From Candidatus Wolframiiraptor sp. EX4484-121 (GTDB lineage Archaea > Thermoproteota > Nitrososphaeria_A > Caldarchaeales > Wolframiiraptoraceae): a stretch of DNA of 6,740 nucleotides. Made by a program: the position numbers and the translations under genes. Positions 1 to 6,604 of the stretch are shown here, in pieces. Numbering within the stretch: position 1 is the stretch's first letter; every line of letters starts with the position of its first letter. The DNA lies in assembly GCA_002255105.1 (NCBI GenBank), contig NJEK01000038.1, positions 1 to 6,740 of the forward strand. The letters are read 5' to 3'. Under the pieces are notes generated by a model. That model was not told where the DNA came from. It did no database searches and worked only from the letters and a program-made list of their open reading frames with translations.

Positions 1-14
1 TTTTGGTTAAAACA

Positions 15-21
15 TTTTTAT
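15..21 (+). promoter_or_regulatory. TATA-like box for tes
   Basis: A TTTTTAT element centred 30 bases before the ATG at 48, the same geometry as at the other genes here. If translation begins at the ATG at 27 instead, the promoter would lie at or beyond the window edge and this call falls. Confidence 0.35.
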
Positions 22-47
22 CCACGATGACATCTCTTGAACCCGTA

Positions 48-1613
48 ATGGAGGAGGTCGCGGTTAAGAAGGAGGAGGTAAAGGTCTTATCGACCACCAT
101 TAGCCTGTGTCCCGAGTGTAACGCCATCATCCCGGCGGAGATAATTGAGAGCGATGGAAAGATATTCATGAAGAAGACTTGCCCAGCCCATGGAGAATTC
201 ACCGAGCTATACTTCGGAGACGCGGAGATGTATTATAGATTCTCGAAATACGCCCACGATGGAAAAGGAGTGAGCAACCCACAGGTGAAGGAACTCGGAT
301 ACACATGCCCACTAAACTGCGGCCTATGCCCGGGCCACCTCAGCCACACAGCCCTCGCAAACATAGTAGTAACAAACAGATGCAATTTGGCGTGCTGGTA
401 CTGCTTCTTCTATGCTGAGAGGGCTGGGTATGTGTATGAGCCGAGTATTGATGAGATTAGGAGGATGGTTAGGATTTTGAGGTCGATGAGGCCTGTTGCC
501 GGGAACTCCGTTCAGCTCACGGGCGGCGAGCCGACCCTTCGGGACGATCTACCCGAGATCATTAAGATGATCAGGGAGGAGGGGGTCGATCACGTGATGT
601 TGAACACAAATGGGATTAGGCTTGCGAATGACTTTGAATATTATAGGAGGGTTAAGGAGGCTGGGGTCAGCAATCTCTACCTGAGCATGGACGGCGTCAC
701 GCCCGAGACCAATCCCAAGAATTACTGGGAGATCCCGAAGGTCTTGGAGAATGCTAGGAAATTGAACGATGGAATAGTCTTTGTTCCAACCGTGATAAAG
801 ACCGTGAATGATCACGAGCTGGGAGATATAGTGAGGTTTGGATTCCAGAACGTCGATGTTGTGAGGGCGGTGAACTTCCAGCCGGTCTCCCTGACGGGTA
901 TGATGCCGAGAAAGGAGAGGGAGAGATTCAGGATAACCATCCCAGACTGTATACATCTGATCGAGGAACAAACGGATGGGCAGATTCCAGCGGACGCCTG
1001 GTTCCCGGTTCCTGCATGTGTTCCGGTAACCCATATCATCGAGGCCTTCACCAAGCAACCTAAATACGAGCTATCAGTTCACTTTGCATGTGGCGCTGGA
1101 ACCTATGTCTTCAAGGATGGTGATAGGATGATCCCAATAACAGATTTCATAGATGTTGATGGGTTGTTGAAGTATCTCCAGGATAGGGCGGATGAGATCG
1201 AGTCTGGAAGGAGTAAGGCCATAGCCGCCTCAAAGATCCTCTGGAACTTCAAGAAATTCATAGATGAGAGGAAGGCCCCGACTGGCATGAACGTCGCGAG
1301 GATGCTTCTCAAAATCTTGATAAAGCACGACTATAAGAGCGTTGGAGACTGGCATAGGAGGAGCATGTTCATCGGGATGATGCACTTCCAGGACAAGTAT
1401 AACTATGATGTCGAGAGGGTTAGGAGGTGTGCAATACACTATCTCATGCCAGATGGAAGGATCGTTCCCTTCTGCGCCTTCAACATAATTCCCGAATGGT
1501 ATAGAGATCTCGTTCAAAAGATGTATTCGATTCCGATTGAAGAGTGGGAGAGGAGGACCGGCAGAAAGCTCAGCGACGACATCTATCGAAGAGTTTCACC
1601 TTCAAGGGAATAG
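48..1613 (+). CDS. tes: Tetraether lipid synthase (Tes), radical SAM enzyme of the MJ0619 type
   Basis: Predicted to join the phytanyl tails of two archaeol-type lipids through sp3 C-C bonds, giving the membrane-spanning tetraether (GDGT) lipids; acts at the membrane. Numbering from the ATG at 48 (521 aa): a rubredoxin-like N-terminal part has C21, C24, C45 and H48 (CPEC, CPAHG). Next comes an auxiliary cluster motif C87-x3-C91-x2-C94, then the radical SAM motif C112-x3-C116-x2-C119 (CNLACWYC) and the SAM-binding TGGEP at 158-162. Late cysteines C301, C324, C348, C461 and C476 can supply a further cluster. The order of motifs, and stretches such as NFQPVSLTG and IGMMHFQDKYN, match the MJ0619/Tes family as I remember it, at near full length. 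Start: in-frame TTG at 3, ATG at 27 and ATG at 48 are possible. I chose 48 because a T-rich TATA-like element at 15-21 lies 30 bases upstream, as at the neighbouring genes, and the family has a short N-terminus. A paralogue making another lipid cross-link (e.g. the H-GDGT bridge) cannot be excluded. Confidence 0.9.
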   Translation: MEEVAVKKEEVKVLSTTISLCPECNAIIPAEIIESDGKIFMKKTCPAHGEFTELYFGDAEMYYRFSKYAHDGKGVSNPQVKELGYTCPLNCGLCPGHLSHTALANIVVTNRCNLACWYCFFYAERAGYVYEPSIDEIRRMVRILRSMRPVAGNSVQLTGGEPTLRDDLPEIIKMIREEGVDHVMLNTNGIRLANDFEYYRRVKEAGVSNLYLSMDGVTPETNPKNYWEIPKVLENARKLNDGIVFVPTVIKTVNDHELGDIVRFGFQNVDVVRAVNFQPVSLTGMMPRKERERFRITIPDCIHLIEEQTDGQIPADAWFPVPACVPVTHIIEAFTKQPKYELSVHFACGAGTYVFKDGDRMIPITDFIDVDGLLKYLQDRADEIESGRSKAIAASKILWNFKKFIDERKAPTGMNVARMLLKILIKHDYKSVGDWHRRSMFIGMMHFQDKYNYDVERVRRCAIHYLMPDGRIVPFCAFNIIPEWYRDLVQKMYSIPIEEWERRTGRKLSDDIYRRVSPSRE

Positions 1614-1621
1614 TTATATTT
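1614..1621 (+). promoter_or_regulatory. TATA box of the cytX-like gene (leaderless)
   Basis: TTATATTT begins directly after the tes stop codon, and its centre lies about 28 bases before the ATG at 1645. This spacing predicts a transcript that begins at or near the start codon. No Shine-Dalgarno sequence is seen, and the 31-base gap leaves no room for a TPP riboswitch. Read-through from tes is also possible. Confidence 0.55.
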
Positions 1622-1644
1622 GGAACATAAACACATAATCCTGA

Positions 1645-2919
1645 ATGAGGTTACCGAGGCTTAGAGCGCCTCCAGAGTGGGGGATAGAGCCCGTCCCCCA
1701 ACGATTTAGAATTCTCAGGACAATAGACCTCTTCGTCCTCTGGTCGAGTCTAGGGGTTGGGTTGCTCGTGCTCGTCGCGGGCTCCCTCCTCGCCCCAGCC
1801 CTAGGTCTCCTACAATCCTTCATCATATCACTTCTAGGATCCATTATTGGGAGCATCTTCCTCGCGTTGGCGGGCTTGATTGGAAGCGACTATGGAGTTC
1901 CAACCATGGTGAGCTTGAGGCCGATTCTGGGCAGAGTTGGATCATATCTGCCTACCATCCTCAACGTCATACAGCTGGTCGGATGGACCGGGTTCGAGCT
2001 GATGATAATGGGCGCAGCCGCCTCAAACATCTCAGGCCCAATCCTAGGAGAATACACAAAGCCATTCTGGATCATCGTCTTCGCGGTCTGGTGTATGGCT
2101 CTGGCCTTGGGGGGGCCGCTGATGGTCGTTAGACAGTGGCTTGAGAAGGTGGCCATCTGGCTCGTATACTTCTCAACTGCCTGGATAACCTTCCAGGCAT
2201 TCTCAAGGCCAAATGTGTCCGAGATCCTCTTCAAGCCAGGCGATGGAAGCCTCCCGATCCTCCTCGCCCTAGATCTCGTGATAGCCATGCCGATCTCCTG
2301 GTGGCCTCTGATCTCAGACTATAACAGGTTTTCCAAGGATTCTAGGAGCGGCTTCCTCGGAACATTCCTAGGGTACACCTTCGCGAACACCTGGTTCTAT
2401 TTCCTCGGGGCCTCGATAGCCCTGATCATGGGGATAAGGGATATAGTCTCGTCGATCTCGATGCTATTCCTCGGAAACCTAGCCCTAATATTGATCTTGG
2501 TGGATGAAACCGATAACGCCTTCGCCGACATCTACTCAACCGCGGTCTCGCTCCAAAACATCTCCCCAAGGACCAAGCAGTGGAAGTTCATCCTCGCCGC
2601 CACGGCTCTGGGAGTAATCCTCGCCATAACGCTTCCGCTTGAAAAGTATGAGTGGTTTCTGTTGATGATAGGCGGATTATTCGTCCCCCTACTAGGGGTG
2701 GTGGTCTCAGAATACGCGGTCAGGAGAAGGAGAGAGGGCTTCCGCATCGATGAGTTCTACGAGAGATCTAAGAGAGTTGGGATTGGACAGCTGATCTCAT
2801 GGTTCATGGGCATAACCCTATACTTCACAATCACAAACCTATATCCTCAGGTAGGGGCAAGCCTCCCATCATTCGCCCTATCAGCCGCTCTAAACATATT
2901 CTTCCATAAGGGTCGTTAA
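1645..2919 (+). CDS. cytX: NCS1-family nucleobase/cation symporter, CytX-like (putative hydroxymethylpyrimidine transporter)
   Basis: An integral membrane importer of the NCS1 (purine-cytosine permease) family, 424 aa. A short cytoplasmic N-terminus carries the WGIEPVP signature (residues 12-18) seen in CytX-type members. About 12 hydrophobic helices follow, at roughly 28-50, 54-80, 103-125, 139-156, 167-185, 203-221, 236-262, 270-286, 313-331, 335-356, 378-398 and 403-420. Family landmarks are NVIQLVGW (107-114) in helix 3, a tryptophan pair with SDYNRF (219-229) after helix 6, and DETDNAFADIYS (287-298). CytX proteins are thought to take up hydroxymethylpyrimidine for thiamine synthesis, mainly from gene context in other genomes. 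No thiamine gene or TPP riboswitch lies here, so cytosine or another pyrimidine is an alternative substrate. The start is the first ATG after the tes stop, 31 bases away. Family assignment is firm; the substrate is inferred. Confidence 0.82.
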   Translation: MRLPRLRAPPEWGIEPVPQRFRILRTIDLFVLWSSLGVGLLVLVAGSLLAPALGLLQSFIISLLGSIIGSIFLALAGLIGSDYGVPTMVSLRPILGRVGSYLPTILNVIQLVGWTGFELMIMGAAASNISGPILGEYTKPFWIIVFAVWCMALALGGPLMVVRQWLEKVAIWLVYFSTAWITFQAFSRPNVSEILFKPGDGSLPILLALDLVIAMPISWWPLISDYNRFSKDSRSGFLGTFLGYTFANTWFYFLGASIALIMGIRDIVSSISMLFLGNLALILILVDETDNAFADIYSTAVSLQNISPRTKQWKFILAATALGVILAITLPLEKYEWFLLMIGGLFVPLLGVVVSEYAVRRRREGFRIDEFYERSKRVGIGQLISWFMGITLYFTITNLYPQVGASLPSFALSAALNIFFHKGR

Positions 2920-2920
2920 A

Positions 2921-2928
2921 GTTTAAGA
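2921..2928 (+). promoter_or_regulatory. TATA-like box of the phosphatase gene (leaderless)
   Basis: GTTTAAGA follows the transporter stop codon and is centred about 28 bases before the ATG at 2953. No Shine-Dalgarno sequence is present. The box is weaker than the one before the transporter, so co-transcription with the transporter remains possible. Confidence 0.4.
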
Positions 2929-2952
2929 GATTCTCAAAGCCAGATCTGTCGG

Positions 2953-3750
2953 ATGAACTTGAAATACGAGCACGTCCACAGACTCATCGAGCAGTCTTTC
3001 GAGATATTTTCGAGAGAACCTCAGCTAATAATCCGGCAGAAGGGAGATTTCTTGATAGTGGGGGACACCCACGGAGACTCCGACACAACCCAAAACGCCC
3101 TCAGAGTAGCGGAGAGCCTCGGGCTAAACCTGCTATTTCTAGGAGATTATGTCGATAGGGGGCCGAAGCAGGTCGAGAACCTAGTATCTTTGCTCGAACA
3201 CAAGCTTAGCTGGGGAGATAAGCTGATAATGCTCAGGGGAAATCATGAGTCGGCTCAGATGAATCTCTGGTATGGCTTCCGCTCAGTCGTGGCATCGAGA
3301 TATGGTGAGGAACTCTATCGGGAGTTCGCGGAATTGTTCTCCCAGCTACCCTACGCCGCCATACTCCCAAATAGGATAATATGCGTTCACGGAGGGGTTG
3401 CGGAAGGATTGGAGAGAGTCGAGGAAATTCGCTCTCTTCCAAAGGGTGAGATCGACCCGAGAAACTCGATAGCATTTCAGCTAGTATGGAATGATCCATG
3501 CGAGGATATAGAGTGGTTTGCTCCGAGCTGGAGAGGGGGTGGGGCGAAACTATTTGGATGGAGGGCGTTCAACGAGTTCATGGACAAGAATGGCCTTAAC
3601 CTGATGATCAGAGCCCATGAACCTCAGGACAAGGGGTATGGCTACCTATTCAATGACAGGTTGCTGACGGTGTTCTCATGCAGATATTATGGAATAAAGC
3701 CCGCCGCCGCAATATCGAGAGAGAACATTGAGATCATTTATTTGGACTGA
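2953..3750 (+). CDS. PPP-family protein serine/threonine phosphatase (PP1/PP2A-like metallophosphoesterase)
   Basis: A soluble two-metal phosphatase of 265 aa that is expected to remove phosphate from serine/threonine residues of proteins. All PPP hallmarks are present and in order: GDTHG (37-41; D38, H40), GDYVDRG (64-70; D65, and R69 for phosphate binding), RGNHE (95-99; N97 and the catalytic H98), HGG (146-148; metal ligand H146), WND (179-181), and RAHE (220-223; R220, H222). FSCRYYG (241-247) sits where PP1 has its FSAPNYCG loop. The length equals a bare catalytic core, with no added regulatory domain. The VDRG form of motif 2 and the RAHE motif favour the PPP group over generic metallophosphoesterases or diadenosine tetraphosphatases of the ApaH type. 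No kinase or phosphoprotein partner is encoded nearby, so the physiological substrate is unknown. Confidence 0.9.
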   Translation: MNLKYEHVHRLIEQSFEIFSREPQLIIRQKGDFLIVGDTHGDSDTTQNALRVAESLGLNLLFLGDYVDRGPKQVENLVSLLEHKLSWGDKLIMLRGNHESAQMNLWYGFRSVVASRYGEELYREFAELFSQLPYAAILPNRIICVHGGVAEGLERVEEIRSLPKGEIDPRNSIAFQLVWNDPCEDIEWFAPSWRGGGAKLFGWRAFNEFMDKNGLNLMIRAHEPQDKGYGYLFNDRLLTVFSCRYYGIKPAAAISRENIEIIYLD

Positions 3751-3829
3751 ATTTCCATCTCTTGATGAACTCGTCCATGTTTTGATAAATCTCCGCATAA
3801 TCCCGAGGGAACGATCATGTCTAACGGTT
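3751..3829. other. Convergent intergenic spacer between phosphatase and thyX
   Basis: A 79-base spacer where the plus-strand and minus-strand gene groups meet tail to tail. Plus-strand transcription could end in the short T-runs near 3780-3783 (GTTTTG) and 3827-3831 (GGTTTTA). No stable hairpin was seen. A 26-codon minus-strand open frame crosses it (3734-3814) and is discussed as a finding. Confidence 0.5.
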
Positions 3830-5275
3830 TTACCCCTTTCGATTAAGTCTATTGGCGCGCTTGTGCTCCTCATCACCATAGCTTCTATACTTTAAGATTA
3901 TCGGACACCACTCCCTCTCGGGACAGTATCCCAAGATCTTACACTTCTCCCCCATCAACTCTCCAAGATCGGGATATCTTTCACCAATCCTCCTCCAGAT
4001 CTCATATGCCACCTCCCTCTCCTCCCACTGGGCGCGACTGCATGTTCTCGTGGCAACGTATCCCTGAGGCCATAGGAGGTTAAACGCGTTATACATCCTC
4101 ACGACGTAGATCTTGAGGGCTTGAGGCAAGAGATAAACCGCATCCGATGGCCTCACGTTCTCGTCCAAGAATTTCTGATATGATCCGAGCACGACATGCA
4201 TCGTGTCATAAAATCTCCTCATGATGCTCTCGGAGGATCTAATCTTCGGGGGGATTATCGAACTCCTCCTCAGATCCTTCAAGGCTCTTCTGGCGGCGGA
4301 GTATATCGATTCGACCGCCGTTGGAACTGTTCGATGCCTTATCGATTGATGGTAGGCCGCGAGCGATAGTGGTTCGAGGAATAGGGTTTGGATGAATGGG
4401 TTTAAGGATGCGGCCATGGATGGATCGCTTAGCAGATTTTTAGCATGCTCTACAGCCCTTGGATGAACGTTTAATGCTAAGGGAATAGGCTTGTTCGGGA
4501 AGCCCGCATCGGCTACGACGGAATCCATTAATGGATCTTCAGGCTTATAGGGATTCGCGTATGGATATGTTGGGAGAGGAGTTTTGAAATCCATCCTCGC
4601 CTTCAAGAGCGCGGGCGCTATGGATGAAACCTTCTCCTCAATCAATCGGCCTATCAGCGCCAGCTCCGCGGGATAATATTCTGATGAATCTTCACGCGAT
4701 CTTAGAATGAATCCGATGAGCGATTCTAGGCTTGAGCTGATGAAGATAGAGGTCTTCGACGCCAATGGGAGAACGTATCTAGCGTCTTCAAGCTCAATCC
4801 CTCTCTCAATCATCCAGCTATAAGTCTCATAAGATGAGTTCACGGCCCTCTCAAACTCCCTCTCAAGCACCTGATTCGAGGCGATCTCCCCGGGGATCAT
4901 GAAGTCGCTTGGCCGAAGCCTTCTTCTCCTCTGAGACTCTTGTAGATATGATGCGAAGGGCGGGGAGACTAGAAGCATGGAGGCAACCCTACTACATGTG
5001 TTGACCTCAAGCTGAAGCGATAGAGAGGTGGTCAGCGATGCATGGCCCCTTCTCGTGGATTCCTGATGCATCTTAAACGCGATCTTCTCTAGATCTTTTC
5101 CGGCTTTCAGAAATTCTTGAAGTCTCTCCTCGAGGGTTACTCCCTTGAATGTCCCGATTCCCTCCAAGGCTATTAGGAGATCTGGCTCGACCTGGAAATC
5201 TCTACCATCTATCTTAAACTCCGCCCTCGGGCCATAGCTTAGAAGCTTTACCTTGATGTCTTTTGGAGTGAACAT
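3830..5275 (-). CDS. thyX: Double-domain flavin-dependent thymidylate synthase (ThyX-ThyX fusion)
   Basis: Predicted to methylate dUMP to dTMP using methylenetetrahydrofolate and FAD/NADPH, in the cytosol. At 481 aa it is about twice the usual 220-260 aa, because two ThyX-like domains are joined. The N-domain (about 60-225) has GHAS (77-80), SPPFASYLQESQR (104-116) where the RHRx7S loop should be, and DARYVLPL (164-171). The C-domain (about 270-460) has QSIRHR followed by S323 (RHRx7S; R313, H314, R315), VYLLP (380-384), and R410 with SRAQWE (413-418). The N-domain has therefore lost RHR but keeps S114, R116 and R166. The C-domain has RHR but Y325 and V380 where arginines are expected. The tail carries C412 and the CX5CX5C set C445, C451 and C457. 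The ATG at 5275 follows a TATA-like box and a nearby GGAG. Family assignment is strong; catalytic activity is inferred from the combined site. Confidence 0.85.
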   Translation of the reverse strand: MFTPKDIKVKLLSYGPRAEFKIDGRDFQVEPDLLIALEGIGTFKGVTLEERLQEFLKAGKDLEKIAFKMHQESTRRGHASLTTSLSLQLEVNTCSRVASMLLVSPPFASYLQESQRRRRLRPSDFMIPGEIASNQVLEREFERAVNSSYETYSWMIERGIELEDARYVLPLASKTSIFISSSLESLIGFILRSREDSSEYYPAELALIGRLIEEKVSSIAPALLKARMDFKTPLPTYPYANPYKPEDPLMDSVVADAGFPNKPIPLALNVHPRAVEHAKNLLSDPSMAASLNPFIQTLFLEPLSLAAYHQSIRHRTVPTAVESIYSAARRALKDLRRSSIIPPKIRSSESIMRRFYDTMHVVLGSYQKFLDENVRPSDAVYLLPQALKIYVVRMYNAFNLLWPQGYVATRTCSRAQWEEREVAYEIWRRIGERYPDLGELMGEKCKILGYCPEREWCPIILKYRSYGDEEHKRANRLNRKG

Positions 5276-5302
5276 CTCTCCAATATCCTTAGATCTTCGC
5301 GG

Positions 5303-5310
5303 ATAAAATA
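5303..5310 (-). promoter_or_regulatory. TATA box of thyX, within a short palindrome
   Basis: On the minus strand, TATTTTAT is centred about 31 bases before the thyX ATG. It lies inside the inverted repeat GGATAAAATATCC (5301-5313; 5-bp arms, 3-base loop), so a protein bound to this palindrome would block TBP. The gap from the htrA stop to thyX is 40 bases, so read-through from htrA is also possible. A GGAGAG directly before the ATG is too close to be an ordinary Shine-Dalgarno site. Confidence 0.45.
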
Positions 5311-5315
5311 TCCTT

Positions 5316-6521
5316 TTAGGCTGGCAGCTTTCCCACGGTTATCTCCACCTTCATCTCCTTTCCATCCCTGATTATGGTCAGAGCCGTCTTATCCCCAGGC
5401 CTAAGCTTCTCTTCCAAGTATGCTAGGATGTCTCCCAGCCCCAGAACTTTAACACCATCTATCCCGACGATCACGTCCCCGCCTATCTTTATCTCCACTC
5501 CGTTGGAGAGCCTAACGGTTTTCGTCCCTCCCCTTATGCCGGCCTTATCCGCGGGGCTTCCCGGGCTGACGTATATGACTAGGAATCCCGCGGGTTTGGA
5601 GAGATTTATGAGATCCGCTATCTCGGGGTTCACGTCAATCCCGCTTATCCCTATCCATGGATGCTCGTATTTTCCGGTGGTTATGATCGAGTTCACGACC
5701 CTCGAGACTATGTTCGACGGTATCGCGAACCCTATTCCCGCAAATTCACCGGTCCTAGACCAGATAGCATTCGTTATCCCGACAACCCTCCCGGAGTAGT
5801 CGAGCAAGGGACCTCCGCTATTCCCTGGATTTATGGCAGCATCTATCTGGATTAGGTCAGGGATCGGCCTCTTACTACCCGTTTCGAGGAGCCTCCCAAG
5901 CTGGCTTATCACCCCCGTCGTGAGGGTTCCCCTGAACCCGAATGGGTTTCCGACGGCTATTATAGGCTGACCCACCTTGAGCTTCGAGGAGTTTCCAAGG
6001 ATTAATGGCTTTAGCACCCTATCCCTAGCATCTATCTTCAAGACGGCTATATCCAGATATGAGTCCGCTCCAACGAGCTTCGCCTTATACATGCTCTTAT
6101 CCGGGAAATAGACCTCGATCCTAACAGCCCCCTCGACTACGTGATAGTTCGTGACTATATGCCCCTCCCTATCGTAAACGAAGCCGGATCCCTCGACAGG
6201 CTGATATGATTTCCCGAAGAAAGTTGTGACGATGGTTAACGCCTTTATCATCACCACCGAGTCCTTGACGAGCTCATATACTCGCTCAGGGGCTGTTATA
6301 TTCTCTTCAACCACGATAACATGTTGCGACTTGTTGGAGGCCAGCTCGCTTAAACTCTCTCCAAGCTTTATCACCCTACCCTCAAGATCCGAGATCTTCG
6401 ATGAGATCGATGAAAGCTCTGAGTCCACAGCCATCAACCTGTAGTGAACCATGATTAAGCCGAATGCCGCGAGCAGGGAGATCGCGAGGGATATGGCGGC
6501 GAGCGCATATAGTCCCTTCAT
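5316..6521 (-). CDS. htrA: HtrA/DegP-type membrane-anchored serine protease with PDZ domain
   Basis: A trypsin-like protein quality-control protease, probably facing outside the cell, 401 aa. An uncleaved-looking N-terminal helix (about 4-26) with K2 before it anchors the protein. Residues 31-64 are heptad-like and probably a coiled coil that spaces or trimerises the protease. The S1C protease domain spans about 80-280, with catalytic H127 (TNYHVVEG), D157 (YLDIAVLKID) and S235 in NPGNSGGPL, so all three triad residues are intact. GNPFGFRGTLTTGVIS (191-206) matches the HtrA oxyanion and activation loops. One PDZ domain follows (about 288-397), with GFLVIYVSPGSPADKAGI as its peptide-binding strand. 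This is the single-PDZ DegS/HtrA2-like layout. The ATG at 6521 is supported by a TATA-like box 29 bases upstream and by the signal anchor starting at once. It is followed by thyX on the same strand after 40 bases, with no clear functional link. Confidence 0.93.
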   Translation of the reverse strand: MKGLYALAAISLAISLLAAFGLIMVHYRLMAVDSELSSISSKISDLEGRVIKLGESLSELASNKSQHVIVVEENITAPERVYELVKDSVVMIKALTIVTTFFGKSYQPVEGSGFVYDREGHIVTNYHVVEGAVRIEVYFPDKSMYKAKLVGADSYLDIAVLKIDARDRVLKPLILGNSSKLKVGQPIIAVGNPFGFRGTLTTGVISQLGRLLETGSKRPIPDLIQIDAAINPGNSGGPLLDYSGRVVGITNAIWSRTGEFAGIGFAIPSNIVSRVVNSIITTGKYEHPWIGISGIDVNPEIADLINLSKPAGFLVIYVSPGSPADKAGIRGGTKTVRLSNGVEIKIGGDVIVGIDGVKVLGLGDILAYLEEKLRPGDKTALTIIRDGKEMKVEITVGKLPA

Positions 6522-6547
6522 CCCAAAACTCAGTCTCGTCGGGGAGG

Positions 6548-6553
6548 AAATAA
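6548..6553 (-). promoter_or_regulatory. TATA-like box of htrA
   Basis: TTATTT on the minus strand is centred about 29 bases before the htrA ATG, with no Shine-Dalgarno sequence in between, which again suggests a leaderless transcript. It directly adjoins the first unit of the 42-bp tandem repeat, so upstream promoter elements (BRE) fall in or next to the repeat. Confidence 0.45.
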
Positions 6554-6562
6554 GGATATTGG

Positions 6563-6570
6563 AGAAAAAT
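6563..6570 (-). terminator. Probable T-run terminator of eS26, second copy
   Basis: An identical ATTTTTCT tract 42 bases further on, in the other repeat unit. If the first is a terminator, the duplication makes it a double one that separates the presumably strongly expressed ribosomal gene from htrA. Confidence 0.35.
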
Positions 6571-6604
6571 GTGTCGGACTTGATAGATTATAGTAGGATA
6601 TTGG

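Noticed and set aside
104..383. Reading Tes as a SPASM peptide-maturase or PQQ-type radical SAM protein
   Set aside because: The N-terminal CPEC/CPAHG set, the CPLNCGLC motif just before the radical SAM triad, and the extended C-terminus fit MJ0619/Tes better, and no precursor peptide gene is nearby.
549..1517. Minus-strand open frames of up to 169 codons opposite tes
   Set aside because: Antisense to a strongly conserved radical SAM gene and without protein-like features of their own.
1614..1644. TPP (THI-box) riboswitch before the CytX-like transporter
   Set aside because: The gap is only 31 bases, mostly occupied by the TATA-like box, which is too short for the aptamer.
3830..5275. Frameshift or assembly fusion of two separate thyX genes
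   Set aside because: One uninterrupted 481-codon frame with a long linker, and complementary rather than duplicate motifs in the halves, suggest a genuine fused protein.
5374..5855. Plus-strand open frames of 141 and 64 codons opposite htrA
   Set aside because: They lie antisense within an intact HtrA protease with full motifs and show no recognisable domain; they are shadows of its codon bias.
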